A DNA stretch of 64,000 bases, taken from NCBI GenBank assembly GCA_963704455.1, contig OY969905.1, positions 1,426,001 through 1,490,000 on the forward strand, read 5' to 3'. The translations under genes were made by a program, and so were the position numbers. Positions 16,988 to 26,558 of this stretch are shown in pieces (the first letter of the stretch is position 1; each line of letters begins with the position of its first letter). The notes below the pieces were generated by a model, which saw only the letters and a list, made by a program, of their open reading frames with translations, had not been told where the DNA came from and searched no databases. This stretch comes from DASTCZ01 sp963704455. Its GTDB lineage: Bacteria > Acidobacteriota > Terriglobia > Acidiferrales > UBA7541.

Positions 16988-17047
16988 GGAGTTGGCAGCA
17001 TCGGCGAAATTGATTCGCCCAGGAGCAGCCGGTATTATTGGAGTTTC

Positions 17048-18900
17048 ATGCGAGTGAAAATACCCAGCCGCGCAAAATTTTCGCCTCACTGTTCGCGCAT
17101 TTGTGATCGCTTTCCCTTGATTGGTGTGCTGGTCTGCGCGGCGGCGCCCGCCGATTCGCCGGAGATTTTCCCGCTGGATCAGGTCAAGCCGGAAATGAAG
17201 GGCGTGGCGTACACGGTTTCCGCTAAGGGTACAAATTGAAAAAAATCCCGACCTGGTCGTCCTCGGGGTGGTGTGCTACCTGATCGGCCGCGGGAGCCGA
17301 TCATCCTCGTGCAATTGCTGGGCGAGAAGGTGCACACACGGGCGTGGTCGCGGGACTAGCGGCAGCCGGTTTACATTTGACGGCAAACTTGTCGGCGCGT
17401 CTGCACTGAAATTCGGGCAATTCACAAAAAGAGCCGCTCGCGGGCGTCACGCCAATTCAAAAACATGATGGAGGTCACGCCGCAATCCGCCGCGCCCTCC
17501 ATCGTCGCGGAAAACGCGCCTCTGCGGACGGGCACGAAGTTGCACAGCCGCGCTATGCAATTCCAGAAGAGATTGTCGCCCGAACCGCGTGGCCAAAAAC
17601 GAATTCTTCGGTGAATGGCGGAGCGTTCCTCATGCCGATCGAGACGCCACTTGTGGTTCCGGAATCAGCCCCAGCGTCCTCGCTGAGTTCGCGGGGCAGT
17701 TGCCGACGACGGACTCGTCGCAATGAACGGCGGCTCCGGCACTCCGCGGGCGGATGACGCGAATATCGCCCCCGGCGACATGGTCAGCGTTGTCCTCGTC
17801 AGCGGTGATGATTCCATAGCGGCCTCATGCACGGTCACCGCGATCACCGCGGATCGTATTTATGCATGCGGCCATCCCATCACCGGATTTGGAAATGTTC
17901 AGTACCCTCTCGCAAGGGGCCGGGCGGCGGAATCCTCCTCCGACATGGACTCCACAAAAATCGTGACCACCGGAGGAACGATCGGGCCACTTTCCAGATC
18001 GGCTCACCGCAGTGATGGGCACGCTCGGCGTGGGACCAAAGACGATTTCCATGGACATGACGCTCGTCACGCACAGCAGAGAGAGCGAATTCCATTTTCA
18101 ACTGGCGCAACGATCCGAAAGCTCTACGCCTCTGCTGGTGGGCATCGTCGCCTCGAAACGGGGTCGACCTCGAACACCGCCTACAGTGACGGGACCACAC
18201 GGCTTTCCGGCGAAATCGCATTCGTGGGGCATTCGCCCGTGCAAATCGAGAATATGTTCGCGCCCGTGGACGCGCCCGTGCCTGATGGCTAATCGTCGCA
18301 GGGACCGTGCAGAATCTTTTCATGCGCGTGTACACGAACCCATACGAGAGCCGGTGATCGAGCACATCCGTCTAAAGCTGGAAAGCCTGCCCGAGCGGCG
18401 GAGTCACTTCGATTGACGGCGCGTGGTCGGACACATCGGAAGCCGCGCCGGTGAGACGATTCAGATAAAGGTTCTGATGCGGTCATACCGCGGTCCTTCG
18501 GAGTTGCGCACGATCCCAGACCATCCCGCAGCAGGTGGATCTGCGGCACAACCATGCGGTCTTCTGGTGAGTGTACTCGCTCAACGCGGACCGCGCCACG
18601 CGCCCGATTTCGGCCTTGGCCACAACAAATCAGGCGGGCGGGCTCGAGCAGCTTATCCATGTGCTCAATCGCGAGCGGCGCAACAACCGCCTCTATGTAA
18701 CGCTATTGCAGCCGACGACCACGCTGCTGCTCGAAGACAAGGAACTGCCGAACGCGCCACTTTCAACTGTGAACGTGCTTGATCAGCGGCGCGGCGCTCC
18801 TATTACGACGGCGTTGCGCGAATCGCTTGCGGGGGAATGGTCGCTGCCGACCGAAGGCGTGGTTTCCGGCGCCGTGTCAATTTCGATTCGTATCAAGTAA
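17048..18900 (+). pseudogene. SpoIVB peptidase S55-like protein, frameshifted
   Basis: ATG 17048 follows a GGAG box. The start carries a signal peptide and then EIFPLDQVKPEMKGVAYTVS, the typical opening of SpoIVB-like (S55) proteins. In other frames come FDGKLVGASALKFGQFTK, MVSVVLVSGDDSIAASCTVT, ADRIYACGHPITGFGNVQYP, VMGTLGVGPKTISMDMTLVT and finally an intact C-terminal run ending LPTEGVVSGAVSISIRIK at 18900. The catalytic Ser region around GxSGSP is garbled (TSGSRFTFDGK), so activity cannot be judged. The intact product would be about 600 residues. It sits in the block of small indels. Confidence 0.75.
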
Positions 18901-18978
18901 GCACCTGGGAAAGAGTTGCGACGGCGAAAATCAGCGGCGAATTTATCCTTCAAGGTTGGCTCCAGGAGAAATTATTTC

Positions 18979-21325
18979 ATGCGAAAGAATCTGCAGCCTG
19001 CGCGAATCAGTGTCCGATCGAATATGCGGCGCAGCGCGATCTATCCATGCCCGCTGGCCTGTGCCGCTGTACTGGCCGGAGCAGCCGCGCTGCGCGCCGA
19101 GCACACGCGTTACTGGCGCCAGGCAAGCTTTGACGGGTTCCCTGACGCGGCACGGCGCAGTGCGTCGCGCTACGCAGCGATGGGAACGCTCCCGCTCGCC
19201 CCGTGCTTCACTCCAGTGGCGGACGTAAACCTCGCGTTCCTGTGGGCGTCGCGGTGTGGACTCCAAGGGCAATCTTGATGCGGCGGGCGGGTCCAGCGCC
19301 AAAGCGATAAAGATCGATGCCGGTGGGGGAAGACGACGATCTGGATTGCAATCCACGGAGCTTTCCGCGAAGCGCTGGCCATGGATGCGCAAGGACAATC
19401 TTTACGCTCGGGACATCGCCGGACGGCAAGGTTTACAAAACTCTGCCTGCCGGAGAGAAAAGACATTCTTCGACCCGAAAACAAAATACATCTGGGCCAT
19501 CGCGGTGGATTCCGACGGAACCGTTGATGTCGCGACTGGTGATTCCGGTTTGATCTATGCCGTCGCATCCGACGGAAAGGGCGACGTTTTTTACAAGAGC
19601 GATCAGAGGCGCACATCCGCGCGCTGGCATTCGACCGTCAGGGCAACTTGCTGGCGGGCACCGAGCCCGATGGACGCATTCTGCGGATTGCGAAGTCCGC
19701 GGGCAGCGGCGCGAACCTGCAAGGATTTGTGCTTTACGAAACGACGAAGAAGGAAATCACCTCGCTCGTCCTGGACGCGCTGGCGCAACCCCGTACGCTG
19801 GCGGCAATCGGCGATAAATCGCGCTCGTCCGGAAGCGCTTTCGTACTTCCGGAGTCAAACTTGCAAAACCAAAATGTACCGATCCAGCAGCCCGGCGGGC
19901 AAAATATTACGATCGGCGGTGTGCTGGTGCAGGCTCCTCCGACAACCAGTTTCACCCGGATCGTCCTCGGCTACGGCAGCGCCGTTTACCGGCTCGCGCC
20001 GGACGGCTCGCCGCAGCAAATCTGGAGTTCGCGATAGATCCTCTGTCTACACGCTGGACTTTTCCGCATCCGGCAAACTGCTTCTCGCACCGGCAATCGC
20101 GGCGTCGTCATTCAACTCGATGGCGACAACCTCTTTACCAACTGTGAAAACGGAGTCGGGACAGGTGACAGGATTTGCGCAGGGCGCGGGCGGCAAAGTG
20201 TTTCTCTGCACGGCGAATCCCGGAAAAAGTCTTTACGATGGGCCCGGATGATGTGGGCGAAGGCACCTTTGAATCGCAGCCGCTCGATGCGCGCTTTTTC
20301 TCCGCGTGGGGGCGCCTGGAATGGTGGGGCGAAAACGCTGGCGCTTCTGGCTCCGGCCGTCCGCACTGGGAGTTTTATTGTTCTGGAAACACGTCCAGTC
20401 CGGATGGCAACTGAAGCCCTGGGCGGGCCCGTACACGCAGAGCGGACAAAAAGTGGAAGCGCCGCCGGCGAGGTTCGCTCAGTGGAAAGCCTTGCTGCGA
20501 AGCGGAAGCCCATCCCCGGTATTCCTGGGTGAGCCTTTCCTATTTGCCGAAAGATAATTTCGCCGCAAGTGGATGGCATTGCCGTGCAGGACCCTGGGCA
20601 TTCGTATTCAAGGAGGTGCCGGAACCGGCGTGTCTCCGGGTCCTTCGATCCCGGTTCGATTGCGGCAACCGGATTCGCCGGGGACCGGGACTCCGACAAA
20701 TTTCGGCGCAACCTCACCTGGTCAGCAGGTCGTTTGAGGCTCCTCCGCAGCGCTCTTTGAAAAGGATTCCAGTCCGCAATCTGGAGCGCGCACGACGACA
20801 ACGACGACGAACTTGTCTATCGCGTCTATTACCGCGGCGAGGGCGAGAAGGAGTGGAAACTCCTGAAAGAGAATCTTCGCGAAAAATATTATTCCTGGGA
20901 CAGAAGCCCCATGGCCGATGGCGCATATTACCTTAGAATTGTCGCCTCCGATGCGCCATCGAATCCATCTGGTGAAGCCCTGGAAGGGCAGCCGGAATCC
21001 GACCGCTTCATGGTGGATAACATGCCCCCGTCGCTGGAAAAACTGGCAGCCGCTGCGCCGGATTCCTCAGGCGCGGCGCATGTGCGCTTCACCGCGCGCG
21101 ATTCCGCGAGCGCCATCGCCCGCGCGGAGTTCAGCATCGACGCAGGCGATTGGACGCTCGTCTATCCCGTGGGCCGCTTAAGCGATTCGCTTGAGGAACA
21201 CTACGACATCGCGCTCAAGGCACTCGCGCCCGGCGAACATACCATCGCCGTGCGCGTCTACGACCGTTTCGAGAACATGACCGCAGGTAAGGGTAACGTT
21301 CCGCGTTCCCTCGCCGGGCCGCTGA
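18979..21325 (+). pseudogene. Secreted beta-propeller protein with C-terminal Ig-like domain, frameshifted
   Basis: Begins at ATG 18979 (MRKNLQPARISVRSNMRRSA) with a signal peptide. Propeller blades are seen in several frames: DNLYARD / GTSPDGKVYK, TKYIWAIAVDSDGT, NLLAGTEPDGRILRIA, FVLYETTKKEITSLVLDA, VYRLAPDGSPQQIWSSR and FAQGAGGKVFLCTANPG. The C-terminal part (20880-21325) is intact and has an Ig/fibronectin-like domain (DGAYYLRIVASDAPSNP ... APGEHTIAVRVYDRFENM). The stop is TGA at about 21323. The next gene follows within 7 bp. More than six frame changes are needed. Function unknown, probably extracytoplasmic. Confidence 0.7.
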
Positions 21326-21331
21326 CGAGCG

Positions 21332-22279
21332 ATGACAGACGCCGGGCACCCGAACTTGAACGATATCCGCGAGGTGCACGCGCGCATCGCGCCGCACATC
21401 CACCGGACTCCGGTCTTCACATGCGCTTCGCTGACGAAATCGCCGGAGCGAAACTCTTTTTCAAGTGCGAAAATCTGCAGAACAGGCTCATTCAAAATCC
21501 GGGGCGCGACGAAACGCGATCCTTTTGCTGTCGGACGCCGAAGCCGCGCATGCGTGGTCACGCCATCATCCGGAAATCACGGCGCGGCGCTTTCTCGCGC
21601 GGCGCGCAGCCGCGGGATCAGCTCATGTCGTCATGCCGAATAACTCGCCGATGGTGAAGTGGCGCGCCGTCTAGGCCTATGGCGGAAGCATTACACTCTG
21701 CGAGCCAACCATGCAGGGGCGCCAGTAACTCGCGGAAAGTGCAGGCGCGCACCGGAGCGATCCGGATCGATCCCTATGATGACGACAGGATTATCGCCGG
21801 CCAGGGAACCGCCGCGAAGGAACTCCTTGAAGACGTGCCGGACCTAGACGTGGTAATCGCGCCCGTTTCGGCTGGCGGATTGCTTTCCGGCACCGCCATC
21901 GCATCCAAGGGAATCCGGCCGCAAGTCCGTGTGATCGGCGCGGAACCGAAAAATGCCGACGATGCGTTTCAGTCCTGCGTGCCGGAAAAATCATTCCCTG
22001 CCCTCCGCCGGACACGATTGCGGATGGTTTGCGTGCCACTCTTGCGCCGCGCACATTCGCAATCCTGCAGAAATTTGTGGACGAAGTTTCCACCGTGACC
22101 GAAGAGGAGATTGTGGCCGCGATGCGTCTGGTGTGGGAGCGGATGAGACTCGTTGTCGAACCTTCGGGCGCCGTCTCCGCCGCTCCGGCTCTCAACCGGC
22201 GCATAGGCGCCGAGGCAAGCGCATCGGCATCATCCTCAGCGGCGGAAACGTGGACCTCGCCGCGCTTCCGTTCTCCTGA
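21332..22279 (+). pseudogene. Threonine/serine dehydratase-like PLP enzyme, frameshifted
   Basis: Start ATG 21332 (MTDAGHPNLNDIREVHARIA). Across frames are found the PLP lysine motif TGSFKIRGAT, the substrate loop HPEITARRF / SSGNHGAALSRAARS, VPDLDVVIAPVSAGGLLSGT (the glycine-rich PLP phosphate site) and VTEEEIVAAMRLVWERMRLV, VEPSGAVSAAPAL, IGIILSGGNVDLAALPFS at the C terminus. This is the fold of catabolic threonine ammonia-lyase or serine racemase (about 315 residues, no ACT domain), so biosynthetic IlvA is less likely. Four or more frame changes are visible in the error-rich block. Confidence 0.8.
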
Positions 22280-22286
22280 AACGAAA

Positions 22287-22990
22287 TCAATTCACAATTA
22301 GCGTCGCCGTCGTTGTCGCCGTCGTGTTCCCGTTTCCCGTGGCCGTCACCACCAGCGACATGTCCCCGACGGTGTGCCCGGCGGCGGGACCGGAGGAGTT
22401 CCCGCCAGGCCGCTGCAGCCCGTGAAGATCGCCGCCACAACAAAGAATCAACGCTGTTTGCACCCAGGCCCGGACGCCAGGTCTTCGTGCATGGCTCCTG
22501 CGCATTCGAGAAATTGCTAACGAGATCATAAGCAGCGTAGTAGGCACCAGGATCTCTGCATCTCGCAAGGTTCTGCGACGCAAGAACGGCACAGAATTGT
22601 GCGTAGGTGCGACGCTACTATCCACCGTGGTCGTCACCATGAGAAGGGTCTCCTGACGATCCGCCAGTCACGCTCGTGGGATTGAATCCGCAGGGTGGAA
22701 ACCGGCGGATACCCCCAGCGTAAACGCCACGGTGCCGAAGCGGCGGCGAAAAAGTGCCAATTGTATACGACGCTGTACCCCCGGAGTTGATGGATGTCGA
22801 GCTCGGCGAAGCTGTAACGCCTGCGGGCGATGGGCCACCCAAAGTGGAAAACAGTTTACCTCCACACTCGGCAACATTCGGCGTCGCACCACTGCACTGC
22901 GACGCATCGTACACGGTGACCATGAAGATAAGTGGCCGTCCCGGAAGTCCCGTTGAATTGCACAAGGGACGCGCCTCTTCCGCTCGCGTC
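22287..22990 (-). pseudogene. Frameshifted 3' end of the BNR/VPS10-type gene
   Basis: Past the apparent stop at 22856 the sense continues in other frames: FMVTVYDASQCSGATPNVAE and FSTLGGPSPAGVTASPSSTS (22.7-22.95 kb), GTASYTIGTFSP, VAFTLGVSAGF, then VGDMSLVVTATGNGNTTATT with a stop at 22287. This is a coherent C-terminal Ig-like region of the large upstream protein. The indels end near 22990, which marks the right edge of the block of broken genes. Confidence 0.7.
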
Positions 22991-25900
22991 GCGATTGCAT
23001 CCGATCTCTGAAAACGCGCCCGGCGCGCCGGTCATCACGTCAATCACGGCGTCATAGGCGCTGCCGGAAGTGCTTGCGGTGATCGTGCCGCCGGATCCGG
23101 GAGTGAATTCCCACCAGACGGATTTTCCCGTTGGGTTGTGGCTGGCAGCGGCGACACAACTCGGCGTGGGGTCGGTTGCCTCCGATGTCGCGGCAAAATT
23201 GTCGACTGTGCTTGTAAAAGAAGCCGCGTTCACGATGGTGGCATTCGCAAAGTTGTCGTTTGGCGGCGGGCCCGCGCTATTCACCGTGAAAATCCGCCCG
23301 GGAGATGCCGGCCCGCCGCCCGGCGGAGGATTTGTAACTCCAACAATAAATTCGCCTCCAAATTGCAGCAGGATGTGAGAGACCGTGATCGTAATCTGCG
23401 TTCCGCCTGCATTCACTGAATTGATGGTGACTCCGGTTGCTGTGCCATTGAATGTCACCTGTGCCGCCTGTGAGAAATTCGATCCATTCAGCAAGATTTG
23501 TGAATCGAGCCGACCCGCGGAAACTGCCGGCGGCTGTAACCCTGTCAATACGGGAAGTGATCCGGGAATGCTGAAGACAAGTGCATTCGTGATGTTTGGC
23601 GAATGTGAAGTGTCCATCACTTCGAGCGATGCGCTTCCGGGCTGCGCAAAAAAACTTGCCGGGATGTCCTCAACGATAAACGAAGCCGCCGGAGTGCCCA
23701 CGATGCTCAGCCCTGTGGAGGATCCGTTCCAGAGAACTATAGAACTCGGAGTAAATCCACGGCCGCTCAGGGTCATCTCCAGCGGCGTGCTGCGCCCCGC
23801 CGAAGTTGAAGTGGCGGAAAGCGAGCTAAGTTCGAAGGCGGGCGTGAGCCCGAGACTCGGAAGCGCGTAGTCCCACGCGCTTCGCCCGTGTGTCGCCGCG
23901 CGCAGCGTCCTCGAAGGCTCGTGCAACACGAGCGAAAGCACGGGAACATTTGGCAGTCCCGTACCCATCGTGAACCAGGTAGTCCCGCCGTTCGTGGTCA
24001 CGAACACCCCGTTGTCCGTCGCGGCATACAGCGTATTGTGCGCGGCATCGTCCGGGTCCAGCACGAGATCATTCACAGGAGTATTCGGCAGATCGGCCAC
24101 CAGAGGCGCGGCGCAATCGCTTGTGTGGCAGCTCACGTCAGTCCAACTTGCGCCGCCGTTCACCGTTTTGAAAATGTGCCCTTTCAAATCAATCGTGGCT
24201 CCATTCAAGGACTGATCGATCGCAAACCCAGAAAGCGCAACATACGCCGTATTTCCGGCCGCATCCGTGGGGTCCACGATGATTTTGTTTACGATGCGCG
24301 GCGGCAGGCCCGCCGAGATATTCGTAAACGTGGCCGTGGCGCCTTGGGCGGCATTTTTTGTGACTTGCACCGTTGCGTCGGTCGCGCCCACATAAATCAC
24401 CGCGGGATTTGAGGACGACACAGCAATTGTTGTAAGCGTGTTTCCATTTCCCGAAGTCAGGTCGCCCGCGCCGCTCTGGGAGCAGTTTGCCAAGTGGCAA
24501 CTGATCATTGCCCAAGTGTTTGCCCGGTCGCTCGTCTGGTAAAGCTGATTCGTCCCGAAGTAGTAACGCCCCGGCGTCGAAGGGTCCGCGATGAGGGGCG
24601 GATTCGTGTACACCGGATCCGTGGCGGAAATCCCCGAAGCCGCTGCGAAGAAACTCCCGGTGGCGCCGCTCAAGTCCGAACGAAGAATTGCTGTAGCGGG
24701 CGTGCTTCCGCAGGCCACCAAAAACGTAGTGGGAAGAAATGGATCGATGATCGTGAACCCGCCATCGCCGCAAACAAACGTGTTTGACCACGTTACCGGC
24801 GCCGACCCGTCGCTCGCATAAATCTGCGCGCCATTTTCCCGCGTACCGCCGAATCCTTCAGCGGGCGTTGATGGATGAATCGAGAACCCGGGATTGAATT
24901 GCGCCACCGCGAGGCCCGCATTCAAATTCGTCCATGTCTGGGAGCCGGAAGCGGTTGCGGGGTTCGGTGCATTCGCCGAACTCCACGCGCCGCCGTCGTT
25001 CGCCACGTACATCATGCTTCCGTTCGCGGTGAACGCAATCGCATGGTGGCCCGTGTGCAAAAAAGTTCCCTGAACATTTGTTGCCGAAAAGCTTTGCCAG
25101 GAATTTCCACCGTCCGTCGAGCGGATCAGCGTGAGCAAATTGCCTTGCGAATCAGCTGCATCCGAGCCGCCCGCAAAAACTGTATTGCCCGTCGAGTCCG
25201 CGGGATCCACGCGAAGCACAAGGTAATTCCAGCATTGGGCGTGACAGAAATCGGGCGCGTTGGTTTTTGTCCAGGAGTTGCCGCCGTCAATGCTCTTGAA
25301 AACGCCGCCGCCCGGCAGAAGCGAATTGGACCCGGTGGTCGCGTCCGCGATCCCCGCATAGAGCACGCTCGGATTTCCGGGCGCCGAAGCCAGCTCGATG
25401 CGCCCCATGCTCGACTTTGTTACCGCCGCGTCAATCCCGGTTACTTGCGTCCAGGTTTGCGTCGTGCATGTCTGGTCCGCATTCCGCGACACATAGACGC
25501 CGTTCGTAGAATCGCCGGTTGCCCGCCCGATTGCCGCATAGGCCGATGTGGATGACGTGTAGAACACCGCCGTCGCCATTGCCGTGCTCGCAAGTCCAGT
25601 GGGCAGAATCCGCGCCCACGTCGCGCCCGCATCTGGCGAGCAATAGATCCCGGGCTGCCCCTCGGCGCTGGTCACCGTACTACTCGCGAAAATTTGAACT
25701 CCCGCGAGCAGCATCCGCGGATTTGCGGGATTCACGGCCAACGATCCAATTCGCGCGCCGCCGCCCGGAAAAAATGTGTTACTGAATGGCCCGATGAACG
25801 GGCACGATGAATTCGTGAACGCAGTTCCCTGGCAAGTAAGTGCCCACGTTTTTCCGCCATCCAGGGACTTGAGCACGCCCGCGCCATAATACACATCGAA

Positions 25901-26338
25901 TCCAAGTCCGGCCTGTTCGCCCGTCGCTGCATAGATCACTCGATGACTGGCGTCTTGAGAGTTCGAGGGATCAATCGCGATAGCCAGCGCGCCAATTGCA
26001 AGAGAAGGCTGGTTGTCCGTCAGCGGCGTCCACGCAGCCCCGCCATTCACGGAGATGCCGCCGGTAGTCGTATTCCACACGCCGCCCTCGGCGCCGCCGA
26101 TGAATACGGTCTTGCCCGTCGCGTCCGTGGGATCAATTGCGATCGCCGTTACGCGTCCCGATGTCGCGCCCGGCGTCCCCGTCGGATCTCCCGAGGGCAA
26201 GGTCGTCTGCGGCCCAATCGGCGCCCACACTCCCGTGTATTGCGGCGGTGCCCCCTGACTGGAAAACGCGAGCGCCGCAGTCAGTGCAATCGTAAGACCC
26301 CATCCAATTTGAATGAGCAGATTCTTCGTGCGGAGCAT
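22856..26338 (-). CDS. Large secreted BNR/VPS10-type beta-propeller protein
   Basis: The open frame from ATG 26338 (MLRTKNLLIQIGWGLTIALT, signal peptide to about residue 30) gives about 1160 residues. The first 800 hold many BNR/sortilin-like units with Asp-box cores (SLDGGKTWALTC, SIDGGNSWTKTN, STDGGNSWQSF, TVNGGASWTDVS, TTNGGTTWFTMG) arranged as one or two ten-bladed propellers. Two IPT/TIG-like sheets follow (about 810-1010), then a pre-peptidase C-terminal-like region. The last part runs out of frame at the right edge of the error block, so the true end is probably at 22287. Such proteins are exported and bind glycans or proteins; some are glycosidases, but no catalytic site is seen. Confidence 0.85.
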   Translation of the reverse strand: MLRTKNLLIQIGWGLTIALTAALAFSSQGAPPQYTGVWAPIGPQTTLPSGDPTGTPGATSGRVTAIAIDPTDATGKTVFIGGAEGGVWNTTTGGISVNGGAAWTPLTDNQPSLAIGALAIAIDPSNSQDASHRVIYAATGEQAGLGFDVYYGAGVLKSLDGGKTWALTCQGTAFTNSSCPFIGPFSNTFFPGGGARIGSLAVNPANPRMLLAGVQIFASSTVTSAEGQPGIYCSPDAGATWARILPTGLASTAMATAVFYTSSTSAYAAIGRATGDSTNGVYVSRNADQTCTTQTWTQVTGIDAAVTKSSMGRIELASAPGNPSVLYAGIADATTGSNSLLPGGGVFKSIDGGNSWTKTNAPDFCHAQCWNYLVLRVDPADSTGNTVFAGGSDAADSQGNLLTLIRSTDGGNSWQSFSATNVQGTFLHTGHHAIAFTANGSMMYVANDGGAWSSANAPNPATASGSQTWTNLNAGLAVAQFNPGFSIHPSTPAEGFGGTRENGAQIYASDGSAPVTWSNTFVCGDGGFTIIDPFLPTTFLVACGSTPATAILRSDLSGATGSFFAAASGISATDPVYTNPPLIADPSTPGRYYFGTNQLYQTSDRANTWAMISCHLANCSQSGAGDLTSGNGNTLTTIAVSSSNPAVIYVGATDATVQVTKNAAQGATATFTNISAGLPPRIVNKIIVDPTDAAGNTAYVALSGFAIDQSLNGATIDLKGHIFKTVNGGASWTDVSCHTSDCAAPLVADLPNTPVNDLVLDPDDAAHNTLYAATDNGVFVTTNGGTTWFTMGTGLPNVPVLSLVLHEPSRTLRAATHGRSAWDYALPSLGLTPAFELSSLSATSTSAGRSTPLEMTLSGRGFTPSSIVLWNGSSTGLSIVGTPAASFIVEDIPASFFAQPGSASLEVMDTSHSPNITNALVFSIPGSLPVLTGLQPPAVSAGRLDSQILLNGSNFSQAAQVTFNGTATGVTINSVNAGGTQITITVSHILLQFGGEFIVGVTNPPPGGGPASPGRIFTVNSAGPPPNDNFANATIVNAASFTSTVDNFAATSEATDPTPSCVAAASHNPTGKSVWWEFTPGSGGTITASTSGSAYDAVIDVMTGAPGAFSEIGCNRDASGRGASLVQFNGTSGTATYLHGHRVRCVAVQWCDAECCRVWR

Positions 26339-26558
26339 AGAGGTGTCCCCTTCCCCACTCACGCCGTTCTGCACACTGTAGTCCGAATGATAAGTACTTA
26401 CAATGAATTTATTAACTTGTATATATATTAGTATAGTGTTCCTAAAGGGAGGCGCTTACTGCGACACTTGAGCAGACGCGCACGAGGTTTCGCTCAGGCT
26501 GAAAACAAAACAGGCCCCGGGTTGTCCGGGGCCTGTCTATGCCATGTGGATGAAACTT
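26339..26558. other. AT-rich upstream region of the BNR gene
   Basis: Contains an AT-rich stretch at about 26380-26440, with the perfect 10-bp palindrome TAAGTACTTA near 26391 and TATACT on the minus strand, plausible for a promoter of the BNR gene. A CTAAAGG...CTTAC piece at about 26446 faintly recalls the GTAAG units but is too short to count. Confidence 0.35.
26501..26535 (-). terminator. Rho-independent terminator of the S53 peptidase gene
   Basis: Perfect stem CAGGCCCCGG / CCGGGGCCTG (26511-26520 and 26526-26535) with a 5-nt loop, followed on the minus strand by TTTTGTTTTC. It starts 24 bases past the stop at 26559. Confidence 0.85.
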
